Part shown: piece after piece, positions 3,336-5,131 of the stretch
Layout of the letters: the number at the start of each line of letters is the position of its first letter
Numbering within the stretch: position 1 is the first letter of the stretch
NCBI GenBank assembly: GCA_045587485.1
Contig: JAZNCI010000009.1
Location: 1-5,131, forward strand
Length of the DNA: 5,131 nucleotides
DNA from: SIG440 sp045587485
GTDB lineage: Bacteria; Bacillota; Clostridia; Monoglobales; Monoglobaceae
Reading direction: 5' to 3'
Notes under the pieces: model-generated
Database searches by the model: none
What the model saw: only the letters and a program-made list of their open reading frames with translations
What the model was told of the DNA's origin: nothing
Translations under genes and position numbers: made by a program

Positions 3336-5131
3336 AGCTCCGGCTCCGATTTATGAGGTGCTTTTGTAGGCTCCTTTTTCTCGCCATGCTCTTTGGGAGA
3401 ATTTTTTATCTGTTCCCGGATAGACGGCTTCGGCGGCTCGTTGTTTATTAACCCGTCAATCTGATTGAAATTCTGCTCCGTGTGCTTTTCTGCATTTGCA
3501 AGATAGTTAAAAGGCTCTCCTGCAAAAGTAATTTCTTTTTTGCATTTGAGCCTTGATAATACACCTGTTTTCAGTTCTGCAAATTCTGCATAATTTTCCG
3601 TAGTAAAAGCTCCGTTTTCAAGCATTTGCTGTTGAGAAACTACCCAACCGTCGCCATACAGGAACGAATACATCTTGTGATTATCCGATATGTGAATAAC
3701 GGATTTATCTGAATTATCATAGTATGAAGGCGCGTCAAACATATAGTGATAATTTTCATTTGCACCCAAGTACACTTTATCATCAGTTCCCACAAGAGCA
3801 GTATATCCCTCGTAATTACTTATTACAGCGCTCCTGATTCTGATATAATCAAGAAATTCAGGCACTTCCTTAAATCCCACACTATCACAGTAATACGCCT
3901 TTTCTTCACCTTTGCCGGAAATAACCACAATATCCGATACACTCAAACTATGTCCTTTGAAATCCTGCGGAATATCTATATTAAATCTCTGGAAAAGTTT
4001 TTCCAATGTATCAGACGGCATATATGCTGCAGAATAAATCAAGTCATAATTGTTTTTGTCTGCAAATTCTCCTTTGCTATGCAGCCGTTCCAAACTTTCA
4101 AAACGGAAATCTCTTGTATCATCACCCGATTTAAGCTGATAAATGAAATACTTAACAGGGATATATTTTTCCTCATACTCTTTGAGTTCAAGAGGAAGAA
4201 CATCATCATCTGTCTGTCCTAAATCCGTAAGCATATCCTTGATATAATCGGTGCGTCCGTTATAAAGGCTTTCCGACAATTTCATTGCCATAGCTCCGTC
4301 AGGATATTTTGCGGCATAGTCCATATCGTGAGCAACAAAAAACCTATCAAGTGAATTTGCAAGCTCCATACTGCGCTTAATCTTATCATCAATAAAGCTG
4401 TCGTCATTCTCAATAGGTGTTATTCTGCAGAAGTCAGGAATTTGTGCTGTGTTTCCGTCGTAGTAGGTTGTATATGGCCCCTGTTCTTTCTCCAAAACGG
4501 CACTATCAACCATAATAGCCTTTCGTTCCTCTGCCTTGTCTTTTCCGTACTGTTCAAAATTGATGTAGTCCTCAATATCATAGAGTAATCTTAAATCAAT
4601 TCCGTTTTCCTCCATAACATATTTACCGTAATCGTCCCAATCATACATATTATCAACCAAAGTATAACAATCGGTATTTTGAGCAAGATTTATAAGGTTT
4701 TCAATGGAATGTATATCGGTTTCGTCCTCCATAGCAGAAAGAAAGATTTTCATTTCTTCGGAATTGAGATTTTTAAGTAGGTACGCAAGATAGTTGAGTT
4801 CGTCAACATTTTCACCGGTTGCGATATAATCAGCCAAATCACCGTATGAAATAACATAACCTGAAACGGCATATTGTTCAGGCGAGGCATCTTTTGAAAG
4901 CCCAATATCATTAAGGAGCTTTTCAAAGCGTTCAGGCTTTGCCGGAAGCGATAACCATTGTTCCGCCTGTGTCTCTTTGTTGTAAATCAACACAGAAAAC
5001 GGCCCCGTGTCCTGCAAGAAGTTTTCCCGGTATTCGTCAAGCCTTTTGAAGAAATCTTCATTTTGGGTAGCATACCTTGTTAGAAGGCCTTTCACATTAT
5101 CAAAATTACCTGAAATAATATCATCAGCGAT
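3332..5131 (-). CDS. ArdA antirestriction / YodL / DUF4316 fusion protein, N-terminus missing
   Basis: The frame stays open through the window edge at 5131. The first possible start seen, a GTG at 5093-5095, is preceded by twelve sense codons (IADDIISGNFDN) and no clear ribosome site, so the real start is outside. Counting from that GTG, 587 residues are visible. Residues about 30-205 match the ArdA antirestriction family of clostridial elements: GPFSVLIYNKE, QWLSLP, DELNYLAYLLKNL, ENLINLAQNTDCY, YGKYVMEENG, DYINFEQYGKD. ArdA proteins are acidic DNA mimics that block type I restriction enzymes. A helical segment of unknown type spans about 232-295. A YodL-like domain spans about 312-415 (DTRDFRFESLERL, FKGHSLSVSDIVVI, DSVGFKEVPEFL). 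A conserved segment follows at about 425-485 (YTALVGTDDKVYLG, APSYYDNSDKS). A DUF4316-like tail lies at about 530-587 (TEQNFNQIDGLINNEPPKPS). It is followed by the VLP gene with an ATGA overlap. The architecture suggests a multi-part protein protecting or assisting the element on entry to a new cell. Confidence 0.87.
   Translation of the reverse strand: MADDIISGNFDNVKGLLTRYATQNEDFFKRLDEYRENFLQDTGPFSVLIYNKETQAEQWLSLPAKPERFEKLLNDIGLSKDASPEQYAVSGYVISYGDLADYIATGENVDELNYLAYLLKNLNSEEMKIFLSAMEDETDIHSIENLINLAQNTDCYTLVDNMYDWDDYGKYVMEENGIDLRLLYDIEDYINFEQYGKDKAEERKAIMVDSAVLEKEQGPYTTYYDGNTAQIPDFCRITPIENDDSFIDDKIKRSMELANSLDRFFVAHDMDYAAKYPDGAMAMKLSESLYNGRTDYIKDMLTDLGQTDDDVLPLELKEYEEKYIPVKYFIYQLKSGDDTRDFRFESLERLHSKGEFADKNNYDLIYSAAYMPSDTLEKLFQRFNIDIPQDFKGHSLSVSDIVVISGKGEEKAYYCDSVGFKEVPEFLDYIRIRSAVISNYEGYTALVGTDDKVYLGANENYHYMFDAPSYYDNSDKSVIHISDNHKMYSFLYGDGWVVSQQQMLENGAFTTENYAEFAELKTGVLSRLKCKKEITFAGEPFNYLANAEKHTEQNFNQIDGLINNEPPKPSIREQIKNSPKEHGEKKEPTKAPHKSEPEL

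Noticed and set aside
3746..4222. 158-residue plus-strand frame
   Set aside because: It is antisense to the YodL-like region of the fusion gene; its composition (many Ile, Phe, His) is that of a complementary-strand shadow.
4776..4783. AGTAGGTA, a near copy of the candidate operator octamer
   Set aside because: It lies inside coding sequence with no promoter nearby and differs at the first base, so chance is enough to explain it.
5093..5095. GTG as the start of the ArdA fusion
   Set aside because: The frame continues upstream to the window edge with protein-like sequence and no ribosome site appears before the GTG.

Overview
The window looks like part of an integrative or conjugative-type accessory element from a low-GC Firmicute, most likely a gut Clostridia relative. 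The evidence is the AT-rich composition, strong AGGAGG-type ribosome binding sites, ATGA-overlapping genes, compact intrinsic terminators, and protein families recognised from memory (DUF6050-like membrane protein, ArdA/YodL/DUF4316 fusion, cysteine-rich VLP protein) that are typical of Tn1549-like and related clostridial elements. No integrase, relaxase, tRNA, rRNA or CRISPR array is visible, so the element's ends and identity cannot be fixed from this window.

Layout. (1) Positions 1-769, plus strand: the 3' end of an unrecognised gene, cut by the window edge, overlapping by ATGA a small DUF6050-like membrane protein, then a hairpin terminator at 787-821. (2) 826-2046, minus strand: a lipoprotein with a ComEC/Rec2-type metallo-beta-lactamase domain and a C-terminal Ada-like cysteine domain. 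It shares the terminator at 787-815 with the convergent plus-strand operon. (3) 2047-2171: a divergent regulatory region with a good sigma-A-type promoter for an XRE-family repressor-like gene (2172-2477, plus). (4) 2519-2734, minus: a 71-residue acidic protein convergent to the regulator. The regulator's terminator lies across the last codons of this gene. (5) 2735-2948: a strong minus-strand promoter bracketed by two copies of TGTAGGTA, then a bidirectional hairpin terminator, then a roughly 120-bp nested palindromic element. (6) 2949-5131, minus: two translationally coupled genes, a cut-off ArdA-YodL-DUF4316 fusion followed by a cysteine-rich VLP protein.

How they may work together. The 3332-5131 and 2949-3335 genes look like an accessory/anti-restriction operon of the element. 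The XRE protein probably controls a small local circuit: the octamer TGTAGGTA occurs just downstream of its own promoter and twice, in inverted orientation, around the promoter of the 71-residue gene. The lipoprotein, surface-tethered, looks like cargo or a DNA/nucleotide-processing accessory; its substrate is unknown.

The strongest leads are the octamer regulatory circuit, the nested palindromic element that supplies the last ten codons of the VLP gene, and the dual use of DNA where the XRE terminator lies inside the antisense coding sequence. Family names come from recognition by eye and memory, not from a database search.
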